A stretch of DNA of 64,000 bases from Aurantiochytrium sp. KH105. Taxonomy: Eukaryota; Sar; Bigyra; Thraustochytrida; Thraustochytriidae. Below the pieces are notes generated by a model. That model had not been told where the DNA came from, did not search any database, and saw only the letters and a list, made by a program, of their open reading frames with translations. Position numbers and translations under genes: made by a program. The stretch is taken from positions 186,001 to 250,000 of the forward strand of contig BGKB01000001.1 of NCBI GenBank assembly GCA_003116975.1, in the 5' to 3' direction. Below are positions 1-9,612 of this stretch, one piece after another (position 1 is the stretch's first letter; every line of letters begins with the position of its first letter).

Positions 1-1068
1 GAAGTCCTTGCACGGGCGTGGCTGGCGCTCTCCAAAAGCGCCGAGCATGGATCTCGCGCCCAAGAACGCCTTGCAAAGGTGCTCTGCAACGTTTTATGGA
101 AGTTGTGGCACGCGCAGCAAGACGATCCAAAGTCGCTGGAGCGAATTCCCCTTGACGCAATGCTAGTGCAGCTCGCCTTCGCCAAAGCTCTGCAATGTGA
201 GTGTAAGCCATGCGCCCGAGCGTCTCGTGAAGAGGTCCGACTTTTAGCGGTGGCGTGCGCGCTTGTAGGGCTTGACCGCCTCGAAGATGCCGTTGGGACT
301 GGGGTGGACACAAGCACACTGAGCATTCCGAATGTTTTTGGTCTCTTTTTCGCGCGCACAGAGACTGCCTTTCGCCGCGACCGGGGCTTCGAAACGTGGG
401 TGATCTTGTCGATCTTGACGCAGCTTGTGAGCTGCGATGCCGAGCTGCAGGCTGTGACAAAGGTAGCCTGCGCGTGCTTTCGAAAGACGCCTATCATGGG
501 TGTGCTCGAGCGCGACATGGCAGTGGAAGCGTGTCTCCTGGACCTCGCTGGAGACCTCGACGCGCCACAGCGACGCCTTTGGTCTGTAGCTCTTCGTGTA
601 GGTGGTGAGAGCGCAGAGCCGTCGCTCCAGCCACTTGCGCGCATTGGCTGCATGCTGGTGTCTGCCCCATATCTTCAGTGTTCTTTGCCTCCCGAGATTG
701 ATTGCTCATCATCGATGGTCTTTGCGAGAATGTGCGCCGTCACACGGGGTTTGCGTAAAGCCTTTTCGGCACAGCTTACTTCAGGCCGCGTTAAAGAAGA
801 AACTTTCGCGCTGGGTGATCTTGCATGCGTAATTGCAATCGACACTTTGCGCAGTGCTCAGGCCCAAACCTTTCCGATGCTCGAGGAAATCGTCTCAGAA
901 GTGCTTGAGACCTTTCGTGCTGTTGCTGCGGTCTTGGACGGAACGCGCACTTTGCTGGCGCTGGCGGCTGAGATCGGAGCTGATGTTCTACGCGGTGCGA
1001 GCATCGAGCAGCGTTCAAGTCTTTCAGCGTTACAGGAATCTGGTCTCTTGGTCAAGCTTTCATCGTAA
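1..1068 (+). CDS. 3' end of an unrecognised alpha-helical protein (partial)
   Basis: The reading frame is open from the first base of the window and ends at TAA (1066-1068), so about 355 C-terminal residues are seen and the start lies to the left. The protein is rich in Leu, Ala and Val in helical-looking stretches with many cysteines, and has no transmembrane segment or catalytic motif I can name. A helical-repeat (HEAT/ARM-like) scaffold is possible, but this is only an impression. It converges on the PP4 catalytic subunit gene with about 285 nt between the two stops. There is no in-frame ATG near the left edge that would suggest a complete gene. Confidence 0.6.
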   Translation, partial: EVLARAWLALSKSAEHGSRAQERLAKVLCNVLWKLWHAQQDDPKSLERIPLDAMLVQLAFAKALQCECKPCARASREEVRLLAVACALVGLDRLEDAVGTGVDTSTLSIPNVFGLFFARTETAFRRDRGFETWVILSILTQLVSCDAELQAVTKVACACFRKTPIMGVLERDMAVEACLLDLAGDLDAPQRRLWSVALRVGGESAEPSLQPLARIGCMLVSAPYLQCSLPPEIDCSSSMVFARMCAVTRGLRKAFSAQLTSGRVKEETFALGDLACVIAIDTLRSAQAQTFPMLEEIVSEVLETFRAVAAVLDGTRTLLALAAEIGADVLRGASIEQRSSLSALQESGLLVKLSS

Positions 1069-1353
1069 GGCGCTTTCCGTATTCTTTTCTGTTCAAGACA
1101 ACTGAAAAGGTGATAACGTCAAAGCATGCAGTGAGGATACGACTGAAGAGCCCTACCCCCTCCACCCTGGTTCAAGAAGGTTCTGATTATGTCTTGACCG
1201 CAGCTACCTTGATCGCAGCTTGTCATATTTGTATAATTTTCCACTTCTTCTTCTTTTTCTTTTCTTGGCGGAGAAGAGAAAAGTATCGATCGTACAAAGA
1301 GCAAGAAAAACGAGATAAAAAAAGAAAAAGACGATCTATTCTGGCAGCGACAA

Positions 1354-2277
1354 TCAAAGAAAGTAAGCGGGGGAAGTCCGCTTGTTTGGGACGCCCCGTG
1401 CGTCCTGAGGAGCGGCCTCGACAATCTTGAACTGCTTGCCGAGATTCTCGTCGAGCTCGAGAATAGCCGCGACGTTTCCGCAGCGGTAGCAGTAGTTTGG
1501 CGCCGACCATACAGTAACGAGCGACTCGTCGAACATCCACTTGTAGCCCTCCATGACGAGCTGGTGTGCGCGGCAAATGAGGTCGATCTTGTTGGTGTGG
1601 TTGAACTTATCGACAACGTCTTTACCAAAAAGGTAGCCTGCCCCGCGCGGACTCAGGCCCCAGCCGTCAATGTCCTCTGGGTCACTCCACATGAGGTCGC
1701 ACATGGCACCGTCGTGGGGCACCTCTTGTTTTCTGTCAATGATGCGAATCTGGTCGAGCGTGTTGATTGAGGGGGAGAGTCCGCCATGCACGGCGAAGAT
1801 CTTGTCCTCGATGATGGCCGAGAGGCTGAGAAAGTCAAAGATCTCCGTGCAGTAGCGCCAAACGTTGACAGAGCCATACTTTCGCAGGCACTCGTCGTAA
1901 AAGCCGTACACCTGAGTGATCTGCCGCGACTCGTGGTTGCCGCGAATGAGCGTGATTCTGTCTGGATACCTGACCTTGAGAGCCAGCAGCAAGAGAAAGG
2001 TCTCCACGCTGTAAAAGCCGCGGTCCACGAAGTCGCCCATGAAAAGATAGTTGGTCGTCGGACACTCGCCGCCCACCCGAAAAATCTCCTTGACGTCGTA
2101 GTACTGGCCGTGCACGTCGCCACAGATGGTCACGGGGGCGTCGACGCGCTGGACATTGCTTTCATCAATGAGGATTTCCCTTGCCCGCGAGCAGAGGACC
2201 TTGACCTCCGACTCGGTTAGATACTCGCAGCGCTGCAGCTTTTCGATCTGGCGGTCCAGGTCCGAGTTGGACGCCAT
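1354..2277 (-). CDS. PPP4C: Serine/threonine protein phosphatase 4 catalytic subunit
   Basis: This is a 307-residue metallophosphatase of the PPP family. The metal-binding and catalytic signatures are all present: GDVHGQ (53-58), GDFVDRG (81-87) and RGNHES (112-117), followed by the C-terminal histidine motifs. Length matches PP4C (about 307 residues). The tail ends in YFL, the carboxyl-methylated Leu terminus of PP2A-like enzymes, and the preceding RGVPNK favours PP4 over PP2A or PP6. PP4 acts with regulatory subunits in DNA repair, centrosome function and splicing-related dephosphorylation. The ATG at 2277 lies in a CAAGATG context and the N-terminus aligns fully with the family. No intron is needed. 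Confidence 0.95.
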   Translation of the reverse strand: MASNSDLDRQIEKLQRCEYLTESEVKVLCSRAREILIDESNVQRVDAPVTICGDVHGQYYDVKEIFRVGGECPTTNYLFMGDFVDRGFYSVETFLLLLALKVRYPDRITLIRGNHESRQITQVYGFYDECLRKYGSVNVWRYCTEIFDFLSLSAIIEDKIFAVHGGLSPSINTLDQIRIIDRKQEVPHDGAMCDLMWSDPEDIDGWGLSPRGAGYLFGKDVVDKFNHTNKIDLICRAHQLVMEGYKWMFDESLVTVWSAPNYCYRCGNVAAILELDENLGKQFKIVEAAPQDARGVPNKRTSPAYFL

Positions 2278-3297
2278 CTTGGTCGCGCTAGCCTATCTGG
2301 GCTCTCTGTCTGGCTCTCCGGCCTCCTGCTGCTGCAGCTCCCGCTGCTGCAGCTCCTGCTCCTGCTCCCGGTCGACGAGGCGCTCGCTGTTATGGCGGAC
2401 GCGCCAGGCTTCGCTTCAGGCGGCGACTCTCCGCTCCCGCTCCGCTGCGCGCGGCAGCGAAGGAGGGAGAGGCGGCGAGGCGGCCGTCGAAGCGGGGGCG
2501 CGCTCCGGCACGCGCGGCGGTCGCAGCGGCGGCGGCGGCCTCGCGAGCGCGCGGTGGTCGCGTGCCTGCCGGCGTGCGTCTGCCTGCGCGGCGGATGATA
2601 CTCGTCGGTCGGTCTGTCGGTCGCTCGTTCGCGATGAACGCACGCGCGCTGGCCGGCAGCGGCGGCCGGCGGAGTCGGCGGCGGCGGCGGGCGCCGCGGA
2701 CGCGAGGGCGCGCGCTGCTGCGCTCGCGGTCGGCTGCGCGGGCGTGCGGGCTGCTGGCGTCGCGGAGGCCGGCGGCACGTTTCTGCGCCGAAGAGGTTTG
2801 TTTGCTCCAGGGGGCCCCTCCCCAACGATTGGCCCCCTCTCGCGCGGACGCAGGGGCAAAATCGTTCGACTCTCGCTCCGGGCAGAATGGTTTTATGAAA
2901 CGCTCTCTGAGATGTTTTTTTTTAAATTAAACCTCCGCAGTGCGGTGCAGCACAAGCGTCCTTGCGCGCTCTCTTCTCCCGCGCGGAAACTCCGGCCGGC
3001 GAAAGGAGGTCAACTTGCACCAGCCAGAACGAGACCTCGAGTCGCCGCAGAGTCGAATGCGGCGCGGACACGAACGGCCCTGGCGGTCAGCCACCAGCGA
3101 CCAGGCAGCCACGCAGGCAATCAGGCAATCAGCAACAGTGGCAGCTAGCTAGCCTCGGGGCACAGTCGCAGCAAACTCGCAACTCAGGAACGTCAGAAAG
3201 GAAAAGAAAATCTCGGCCACAGCCAGCAGGCGAAGGAAGGAAGAGACGGATTGTCAGCGGCCGACTGCGACTCGGACTGACAGTGAACACAAGCAAG
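2278..3297. other. Divergent intergenic spacer, GC-rich
   Basis: This spacer of about 1 kb separates the start of PP4C (minus) from the start of the small membrane protein (plus) and presumably holds both promoters. It is very GC-rich from 2390 to 2870 and becomes mixed beyond that. Long open frames on both strands here are Arg/Ala/Pro/Ser-rich and look like composition artefacts. I see no RNA gene. Confidence 0.5.
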
Positions 3298-3846
3298 ATG
3301 CCGATGACGACGCGCATTGCGACGCAGTATGCTCGACCCGCCGTCGGCATGGGACTTGCCGGAGCGGCGATTTACGGGTACAGTCAGGTCTTCCACGCCG
3401 ATATGCTGGCGTCTTCGTTGGAGCTCGCGCCAGCGGTCCTCTTCGGCGCAGCGTACTTTGTCAAGGATAAGCCATGGGGCATGCCGCTCATGATTGGGGC
3501 CGTCGGACTTGGCGCAATCGGCGTCGTGACGCACCAAGCGCTCAACAGTCTGACCCCACAAGTCCCCGCCCCCGCCACAAAAGACACCACCCAGGAGGAG
3601 AGCGCCAAGGCAACCACCACCCGGGGAATCCCGTACGACAAACTTATCTATCTGGCGCCCATCGCAGTGGCGCCCATCGCCCACAATCTGGTCACCATTG
3701 CAGGGGCGCAGAGTAATTTCGCCAAGGCGAAACCATTCTTGCTCGGTGCTGTGGCCATCACGTTTGGTGCCGTCGCGCAACGCGTGTATCTCATGGACGA
3801 TGCGGGCATCGACAGCGGCCGTGCTGTTTGGGGCCAGAAGCATTGA
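3298..3846 (+). CDS. Small hydrophobic membrane protein, unknown function
   Basis: The product is 182 residues with about four hydrophobic segments: roughly 14-30, 42-54, 60-80 and a longer Ala/Ile-rich region near 116-160. A polar Thr/Ala/Pro-rich linker lies near 85-112. The start is the ATG at 3298 in a CAAGATG context; open frame upstream lacks an ATG and reads as low-complexity spacer. The short basic N-terminus followed by a hydrophobic segment could be a mitochondrial or ER anchor. I do not recognise the family. It converges closely (41 nt) on the large membrane protein gene on the other strand. Confidence 0.65.
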   Translation: MPMTTRIATQYARPAVGMGLAGAAIYGYSQVFHADMLASSLELAPAVLFGAAYFVKDKPWGMPLMIGAVGLGAIGVVTHQALNSLTPQVPAPATKDTTQEESAKATTTRGIPYDKLIYLAPIAVAPIAHNLVTIAGAQSNFAKAKPFLLGAVAITFGAVAQRVYLMDDAGIDSGRAVWGQKH

Positions 3847-3887
3847 CCTAGAAATCAGATGTAGAGACACACAATCTGATCATGTAA

Positions 3888-6032
3888 TTATTTGTCTACA
3901 CCATTACTTTCTTCCATTCTCACTTTGTCACCAACATTATCGTGATGCTCAACTGCATGTTCCAAGTCTTTCTCCTTTTGTTTTTCTTTTTCTTTCTCTT
4001 CTTCTTGTCCTTCTTCTCCTTCGGCAAAGGTACTTGTTCTGGACAAAGTCTGTCTCGGTGAGTCCACGTGGCGACGTGTGGAAGCCCGCTTGAGCGAAAG
4101 AAATTGGGTCGTGAGAGCTGCATCGATTTGTTTCACCAGTTGCACTGTCGCGTCCTTTGCCTCGGGCGCTGTATCAGCAGATCCAGGCTGCTGACCAAGC
4201 TGCACCAATTGACGCCGCAGACGCTGCAAAAGCGCAGGGTCAGGAGACGCTTCAGAAAGTGCAGACTCTGCACGAGCAGTGAGCCGGGCTCGCTCAGCCG
4301 CTGCCGACTCGGGTCCGAGTTCGAAGTCGCCATGAACCTTTGAAGTCCACAGAGAGAAGGCCCGTAGCTTGGTGAGAATACGACGTTTTGTAGGATTCAT
4401 GAGGGCAAGCTCTTGGTCTGCGAGCGTAGCAACTCCTGCCAAATGTGGCATGCAATTTTCCAACCGTTGGTGTGGGTACATGGACCGGTTTCGGTTCGCA
4501 GAGATCGAGGCATACAGCACTTCGAGACATTCGTGCAGCGTGTATTGAAAAATGGAGTCCTTTCTCGAGGCTTGCGCAAGCATGGCCTCGAGACGGCGGG
4601 AGTGCAAGTAGAACTCATGCACAGGGTACAGCATGGCCGGGGTAAAACGGTGTTTTACCAGCGTGGCACGTGCTGCATGGACTTCAGCCACCCAAGCTTT
4701 GGCAGTTTCGTCACGACACAGGTGCAAAGCAATACTTCGTGCCGGCGGAGACCTATAAGGATCGCGAAAAGTTTTGTCCGCATACCATGCTGTCAAAGGT
4801 GCAATGAAGAGCCCAATTCCCAATGCGCCTGCATTGAGAGCAATCAAGAGTGGCGTTTGCACCGAAACAACCGCTAACGCAGAGTGAACTCGCGCCGCCG
4901 AGAGTGACGAGAGATATGCATTAAGAAAGAAAGTCCACGCGAAGACGCAGCCTATATGGTGGGCAAGACGAGAGCGATATGTGCGACGAACCATGGTGAC
5001 AACGCCTGCGCAACATGCGAGGATGCTCAGACATACGGACAGCTCAGTTTCGTACGCTGTCAGTGTCTCGCAAAAAATGACGAGCAAAATTTTCCAAGCT
5101 GCCATCCATGTGCGTGTATGGTGCGCACCACTGCGAAAGAGTGTGACTGCACGAATGTGGTCTGTGGCCCACTCTTTGCCTACGTGAAGAACCCATTCGA
5201 CCTCCTTTTGAAGGTAATAGCGCTCCTGTCTTTCTTTCTGTGAGCCCAATACGAGCGTCGATGCGTGACGTTGCTGTTGCAAGAGAATCCACGCGCCAAG
5301 ACCAAGACCCGGCACGCCCAAATACCAAACGCCTGCGCGTGCCGCGTCGCAGGTCATGAGTAGCGCCGGCATGACAAGAAGATCTCCCATGGCATACATT
5401 CTGCAGCGCGCCTCAAGTTTGCGTCCTAGTGGTAAGCGTGAGGCAATGAAGGCGAGCCAAAAGCAGATCATCGTTGTGACAAGAAGAATCCACTCTGACC
5501 AATAGACGATGAACTTTAAACCTGGAATCGCATTGAAGAATTGCAAGGCTGACCAGCCATCGAGACTGAAGACGAGAACCGGGCTTGAAATGCGGAGCCA
5601 AAAGGACGGCAGCTCCCATCGCTGCTGTTGACGCCACATGAGTGCAAGGATCTGTAAATGATCCATGAAGGCAAGAAAAATGGGCCAAGACAGCGGTCGC
5701 AACGAAGCGCGATGAGGCTTACGTCTGGCCTTCGCTGTGTCGATGCTGCTGGTCTCGGCATGATTGGAATTGTTGTTCGCGGCGCCAAAAAAAGGTGGTT
5801 CGAGCCATCTTTTGGCCCGAGGCTTGTCGTGCGCAACTCTCTTCGGCTGTCCTTCTTCAAGTCCTGCGATGTCCACGGTGCCGTGAACGGTGCTTGTGTC
5901 CCCGACAAGCGCGGACCGTGGCACGATTTGCGAGGTTTTTGTCGTAAGTCTGCCACCCCCCGCCGACAGCTTCCGACTCGAGCTCCCGACGGAGCGTCGC
6001 CTGCCCAGAGCGGGCCAAGACGGCCTCGGCAT
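3888..6032 (-). CDS. Large multi-pass membrane protein, unknown function
   Basis: About 714 residues from the ATG at 6032; an extra eight codons upstream would need a GTG start. After a basic, Ser-rich N-terminus there are roughly eight to ten hydrophobic segments between residues 110 and 430. They are followed by a soluble helical region and a highly charged C-terminal tail of alternating Glu and Lys. The arrangement, membrane bundle then cytosolic helical tail, recalls large protist membrane proteins such as the tiny-macrocysts type, but I cannot assign a family. No pore or transporter signature is evident. No intron is required. Confidence 0.65.
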   Translation of the reverse strand: MPRPSWPALGRRRSVGSSSRKLSAGGGRLTTKTSQIVPRSALVGDTSTVHGTVDIAGLEEGQPKRVAHDKPRAKRWLEPPFFGAANNNSNHAETSSIDTAKARRKPHRASLRPLSWPIFLAFMDHLQILALMWRQQQRWELPSFWLRISSPVLVFSLDGWSALQFFNAIPGLKFIVYWSEWILLVTTMICFWLAFIASRLPLGRKLEARCRMYAMGDLLVMPALLMTCDAARAGVWYLGVPGLGLGAWILLQQQRHASTLVLGSQKERQERYYLQKEVEWVLHVGKEWATDHIRAVTLFRSGAHHTRTWMAAWKILLVIFCETLTAYETELSVCLSILACCAGVVTMVRRTYRSRLAHHIGCVFAWTFFLNAYLSSLSAARVHSALAVVSVQTPLLIALNAGALGIGLFIAPLTAWYADKTFRDPYRSPPARSIALHLCRDETAKAWVAEVHAARATLVKHRFTPAMLYPVHEFYLHSRRLEAMLAQASRKDSIFQYTLHECLEVLYASISANRNRSMYPHQRLENCMPHLAGVATLADQELALMNPTKRRILTKLRAFSLWTSKVHGDFELGPESAAAERARLTARAESALSEASPDPALLQRLRRQLVQLGQQPGSADTAPEAKDATVQLVKQIDAALTTQFLSLKRASTRRHVDSPRQTLSRTSTFAEGEEGQEEEKEKEKQKEKDLEHAVEHHDNVGDKVRMEESNGVDK

Positions 6033-6982
6033 TGCTTTTCGCCGAGCGGCACGCACGCCAACGTCGCGCGCGCTCGCCGGACGCGCGCGAGTGAAGCGAG
6101 TACGTGTGACTGCTGTGTATTTGCTTGGTTCTGAGACCCGAGATACGAAAGAATAGGCTGTGATAGATTAACGTTCGCATCAATGCAGCGCACACCTATC
6201 CGTTGTGTCCAAGCAGAGAAACCTACTATACTATTGTTTGTAGTAATAAGAGCAACTACCTACCTACAGCCACGCGCGTGTTGCATTTGTTGACCTTGCG
6301 GCCGAAGAGAGCGAGCAGAGGCAGAGAGGCAAAGTCTGGGCTCGTGGGCGCTCGCATCTTCGCCGCTTGCCATCTGGCTGTTTCCCGGGCTCCCTGTCTA
6401 TGGTCCTCAGCGTCAGCCCACGCTAGCTGCTTGACCACCCAACCACACCAACCTCCCCTTTTCCCCCTTCCCGTCTCGAGCCACGTTGGCGCGCTCCGCG
6501 ATCGTCCCTTTTCTTCCGCGCTGCGCTTCGCTGCTCTGCTCTGCTCTGCTCTGCTCCGCTGCAGACTTCCGCTCTGCTGCAGACGCCCCCGCGCGAGCGG
6601 TGCGGCCTCGGGCGGCGCGGCCCCTTCCCGTCGAGTCGAGGCGAGCGTCGCGAGGAGCGTCGAAAGCCTGCAAGGCAAAGCAGCAAAGAAACGCAAAGCG
6701 AGCGAAAACAGCGGCGGCGCGCCCGAGTTTATCGAGCACATTGCAGACCCCGAGCGGCGCTTTGCACGCGCGAAACGAAGAGCGCGAGCAGCGGCTGCAC
6801 AGCTGCACGGCGCTGCACAGCACACCGCGGCAGAACCGCGAGCGCCCGAGCGCGGCAGCGAGCGCGAGCGCGAGCAGAGCGCGGCGACGCGGCGCGGCGG
6901 AGGCGCGGCGAGGCGCAGCGAGTGGTGGCTCGGCGAGGTCTAGAGCTGGAGGATCGAACGAGCTCGCGGAGCATCGGCGAGG
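6033..6982. other. Divergent intergenic spacer with CTGCT repeats
   Basis: This 950 nt region lies between two divergent starts and so probably holds two promoters. A pentanucleotide tract (CTGCT units) lies at 6531-6560. From about 6480 to 6980 the sequence is extremely GC-rich and open in several frames on both strands with Arg/Ala/Ser-rich translations, which I treat as artefacts. Confidence 0.5.
6531..6560. repeat. (CTGCT)n pentanucleotide repeat
   Basis: Six near-perfect five-base units lie about 420 nt upstream of the FAM210-like start. The complementary sequence forms a similar array at 19932-19961 upstream of mS38 and eIF3m. Confidence 0.9.
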
Positions 6983-7879
6983 ATGAGCGCGCTGCGGTCG
7001 CTGCGGTCGCTGCGCGCGACGCGCGCGACGCGGGAAGGCCTCGCGAGGACGGCCGGCGTGCTCCGCGCGCGCACGCTGACAGCGGCGGCAGCAGCCTCGG
7101 GCGAGGCCGTGCGCGGCCTCGAGGGCCGGAGTTCGAACACCGCGTGGCCTGAGGCGAGGCGGGCTTACAGCAGCAAGTACGCCGAGGCGCCGGCGCTGGG
7201 GCTGCCCGCGACGCAGCATCGCGCGGCCGCGAGCATTACCGGGGCGCGGGCGTTCTCCACGGGCGCAGGGCCTTCCGGAGGAGCCGGCAAGAAATCGAGC
7301 GAAGACGAAAAGAACGCCAAGAAGGACGCGCAAAATGGGACGACGACCATCGCCGGCGTGGTCCAGGACGCGCAGAACATGGCGTCGAACGTGAAAGACG
7401 GTGCCCAGAACATGGCATCGAACGTGAAAGATGGTGCCCAGAACATGGCATCAAACGTCAAGGATGGCGCGCAGGCGGCCATGAACACGGCCTCGGACAT
7501 GCGCGATGGAGCTCAGGCTGCCATCGATCAGGTTCCGGTGAGCCGCATCAAGGCGCTGATTCGCGACTTTGGCCCCGTTGCAATCGGTGTCTACGGCGGC
7601 ATCTATGTGGGCACCCTTGGTCTTCTGTATGGCCTGGTAGAGGCCGACATTGTTGGAGCCGGAGATGCGATTTCTGTTTTGAAGTCCACCGGCCTCAACC
7701 ACTTTGTCGACATGGACAAGATCAACCCGCGCATGGGAAATTTTGCTGTGGCTTGGATCCTCACAAAATTTACTGAGCCACCGCGTCTTCTCTTGGCACT
7801 TGCCGTCACGCCGCGAGTCGCCCGGGCCATCGGCTGGGCTCCTCGAAAGCGGGACAAGGATGGTAATGCCGTACACTAA
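6983..7879 (+). CDS. FAM210-like (DUF1279) mitochondrial membrane protein with 11-residue repeats
   Basis: This is a 298-residue protein. Residues 1-65 are rich in Arg, Ala and Ser with almost no acidic residues, as in a mitochondrial presequence. Residues 130-162 hold three copies of an 11-residue unit (AQNMASNVKDG) plus degenerate copies up to about 179, resembling the amphipathic 11-mers of LEA proteins. Residues 186-287 match DUF1279: a glycine-rich membrane segment (FGPVAIGVYGGIYVG), a second hydrophobic helix and the closing TPRVAR motif. FAM210 proteins sit in mitochondria and influence organelle translation and iron or haem metabolism in animals; that role is extrapolated here. The ATG at 6983 is the first in frame. 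Confidence 0.85.
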   Translation: MSALRSLRSLRATRATREGLARTAGVLRARTLTAAAAASGEAVRGLEGRSSNTAWPEARRAYSSKYAEAPALGLPATQHRAAASITGARAFSTGAGPSGGAGKKSSEDEKNAKKDAQNGTTTIAGVVQDAQNMASNVKDGAQNMASNVKDGAQNMASNVKDGAQAAMNTASDMRDGAQAAIDQVPVSRIKALIRDFGPVAIGVYGGIYVGTLGLLYGLVEADIVGAGDAISVLKSTGLNHFVDMDKINPRMGNFAVAWILTKFTEPPRLLLALAVTPRVARAIGWAPRKRDKDGNAVH

Positions 7880-8189
7880 GTAGAGACCCGAGTCGAGTCG
7901 CGTACGTAGTAGACCAAGGCAAACGAGACACGAAAAACAAAATTCACCACCCACTAAAACACTACATTTACACAGCATAAAGCAGAGCGTGGGCGTGCGC
8001 GCCGAATGAACGAATGAATGAATGACTGGATAAAATAATAATATTTCAAAAAGGAAAGCAAAGAAGCCCATCCGGTACCAACAAATCAAGTCTCCTGGGC
8101 ATTCTTGTTCAACGAATGGACAAATGTGTGCGCCATGCTCGTCTCGGTGGTGGTGCATATGGCAGATGGGTAGAAGTGAGGATGAACCG
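7880..8189. other. Convergent spacer
   Basis: This AT-richer 310 nt stretch lies between two converging stops and so contains two 3' ends. It includes a short ATGAATGA tetranucleotide tract near 8005-8025. I see nothing else. Confidence 0.4.
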
Positions 8190-8891
8190 TTAGACAAGAG
8201 ACAGAATCGCAGGGTTTTCTGGCGACGAAACGTTTTTGGCGGCTGTTGCGCTCGACTGGCCATCGTCTGCAGAAATGGCTTCGTCGCTTTCTTGGGGGCG
8301 GATTCCGCTCCGAGTGTTTGCATAAAAGGTCTCAACGTCCGACTTGCCGCCATCCTCGGAAATGTTCAAGGACGGGTTGCGGCCACGGCGGATTTCCTTG
8401 GCCACTGCGCTCTCGTGTTTACGTTCACGCATGACCCGGTTCCCACAGACCCCAACGAAAAGGCCGAGCGCAGCCGCCGCAAAACAGAGAGCGGCGGTGA
8501 GCAGCAGGCGTACTCGTGGATCGACGCCAACGTCCGTGAGGTTCTGGTCGGCCAGATGCTGCTCATCGAGGGCTGCCAAGACAAGCTGGACGCCGACGAA
8601 GAGAGATGCCGCAACGCTGGTCGTTTCGAAGAGCGCAAAGATGAGCATCGCCGCGCGGTTGGGCGTCATCATGCGCGAGGCCGCCAGGATGAGGATGCCG
8701 AGGCTCGCCACGGAGGCCGCTAGCGCCGCGAGCGCTATGGCCTGCACCGTGGTCGGCCCCCAGCCCGGCCCGTCGACGCCGTCGCCGCGCGTGATGATGA
8801 GGCCTACGCCGGCCGCCGCGAGGCCGGCCTGCAGCATGCCCAGCGCCGCCGTCGCGCACGCCGCGTTGCACCTGCGCGCGGCCCTCCGCAT
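8190..8891 (-). CDS. Four-transmembrane protein, unknown function
   Basis: The product is 233 residues from the ATG at 8891. Four hydrophobic segments lie near 8-32, 46-68, 76-100 and 122-146, followed by a polar C-terminal tail of about 80 residues that is rich in Ser, Glu and Asp and probably cytosolic. The frame stays open a further 1.2 kb upstream, but that part is antisense to the UbiC-like gene and reads as low-complexity Arg/Ser/Pro, so I reject it. The topology is tetraspan-like, but I see no tetraspanin CCG signature. Function unknown. Confidence 0.65.
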   Translation of the reverse strand: MRRAARRCNAACATAALGMLQAGLAAAGVGLIITRGDGVDGPGWGPTTVQAIALAALAASVASLGILILAASRMMTPNRAAMLIFALFETTSVAASLFVGVQLVLAALDEQHLADQNLTDVGVDPRVRLLLTAALCFAAAALGLFVGVCGNRVMRERKHESAVAKEIRRGRNPSLNISEDGGKSDVETFYANTRSGIRPQESDEAISADDGQSSATAAKNVSSPENPAILSLV

Positions 8892-9612
8892 CCTCGCGCC
8901 TCGCTCGCTCGCTGCCGCCCTCGCGCCCTCGCTCCCTCCCTCGCTCGCGCGGCGCGGGCGAGCGGGTTTGCCGCGCAGCCTCTCCTCGCTTCCCTCTCCT
9001 CTCCTCGTCGCAGTTGTGATTCTCACTTCCACGAATGGCCGCCATCGTCGAAGAGACTTTCTCTCCTCGTCGCGTGTGCTTTGCGTGTGCGTTGCGTGTG
9101 CTTTGCGTCTGCTTTGCGTCTGCTTTGCGATCCTCGTCAGGTCTCCTCCGCGGCCTCTCCGCGACGCCTCCGCGCGAGACCTCGGCGGCGCGGGGAGGAG
9201 AAAAGGCCGCGGGCGGGGCGGGAATGGAGAGCGTGAGGTGCGATGCGATGCCATGCACGCCATGCCACGCCATGCCGTGCGACCGGTGCTCGTCGGCGCG
9301 TCACAGCGGGGCGACGTGGAGGACGAGCAGCCTGCGAGGCCCGCGCAAGAGGAGACTCTGCTCGCGCCGGCGGCGGCGACCGCGGCGGGAGACGGGGCGG
9401 TCGCGCGTCCGAGAAGCTGGGTCGTCGAAGATCTCGTGGACCGCGGCCAGCTGACTTGGCGCGGCGGGGAGGCCTGCGAGCAGCAGCAGCTGCAGCAGCA
9501 GCGAGGCGAGGCTGCCTCGCAGAGTCGGGCAGGTGGAGAGAGACGCAGAGAGCCAAAGACGATTCCTTGGCGACGAGGCGAGAGCGAGAGCGAGAGCGAG
9601 AGCGAGAGCGAG
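8892..9612. other. Divergent GC-rich spacer
   Basis: This 720 nt region presumably carries a bidirectional promoter. It contains a TGCTTTGCGTC-like run near 9075-9125 and a hexanucleotide (GCGAGA)n tract at 9580-9612 that ends directly at the ATG of the plus-strand gene. Both strands are open through most of it because of base composition. Confidence 0.5.
9580..9612. repeat. (GCGAGA)n hexanucleotide repeat abutting a start codon
   Basis: About five to six copies of a purine-rich six-base unit immediately precede the ATG at 9613, so they probably lie in the 5' leader of the mRNA. Confidence 0.9.

Noticed and set aside
2126-3148. Long plus-strand frame in the PP4C spacer
   Set aside because: It is GC-driven, Arg/Ala/Ser-rich, partly antisense to PP4C, and matches no family.
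6203-7333. Long overlapping frames on both strands around 6.2-7.3 kb
   Set aside because: They are open in several frames at once because of GC content, and the only coherent protein is the FAM210-like one.
8344-9612. N-terminal extension of the UbiC-like protein (frame open from 8344)
   Set aside because: It is antisense to the four-TM gene, Arg/Ser/Ala-rich, and would include a GCGAGA repeat. The ATG at 9613 gives a sensible N-terminus.
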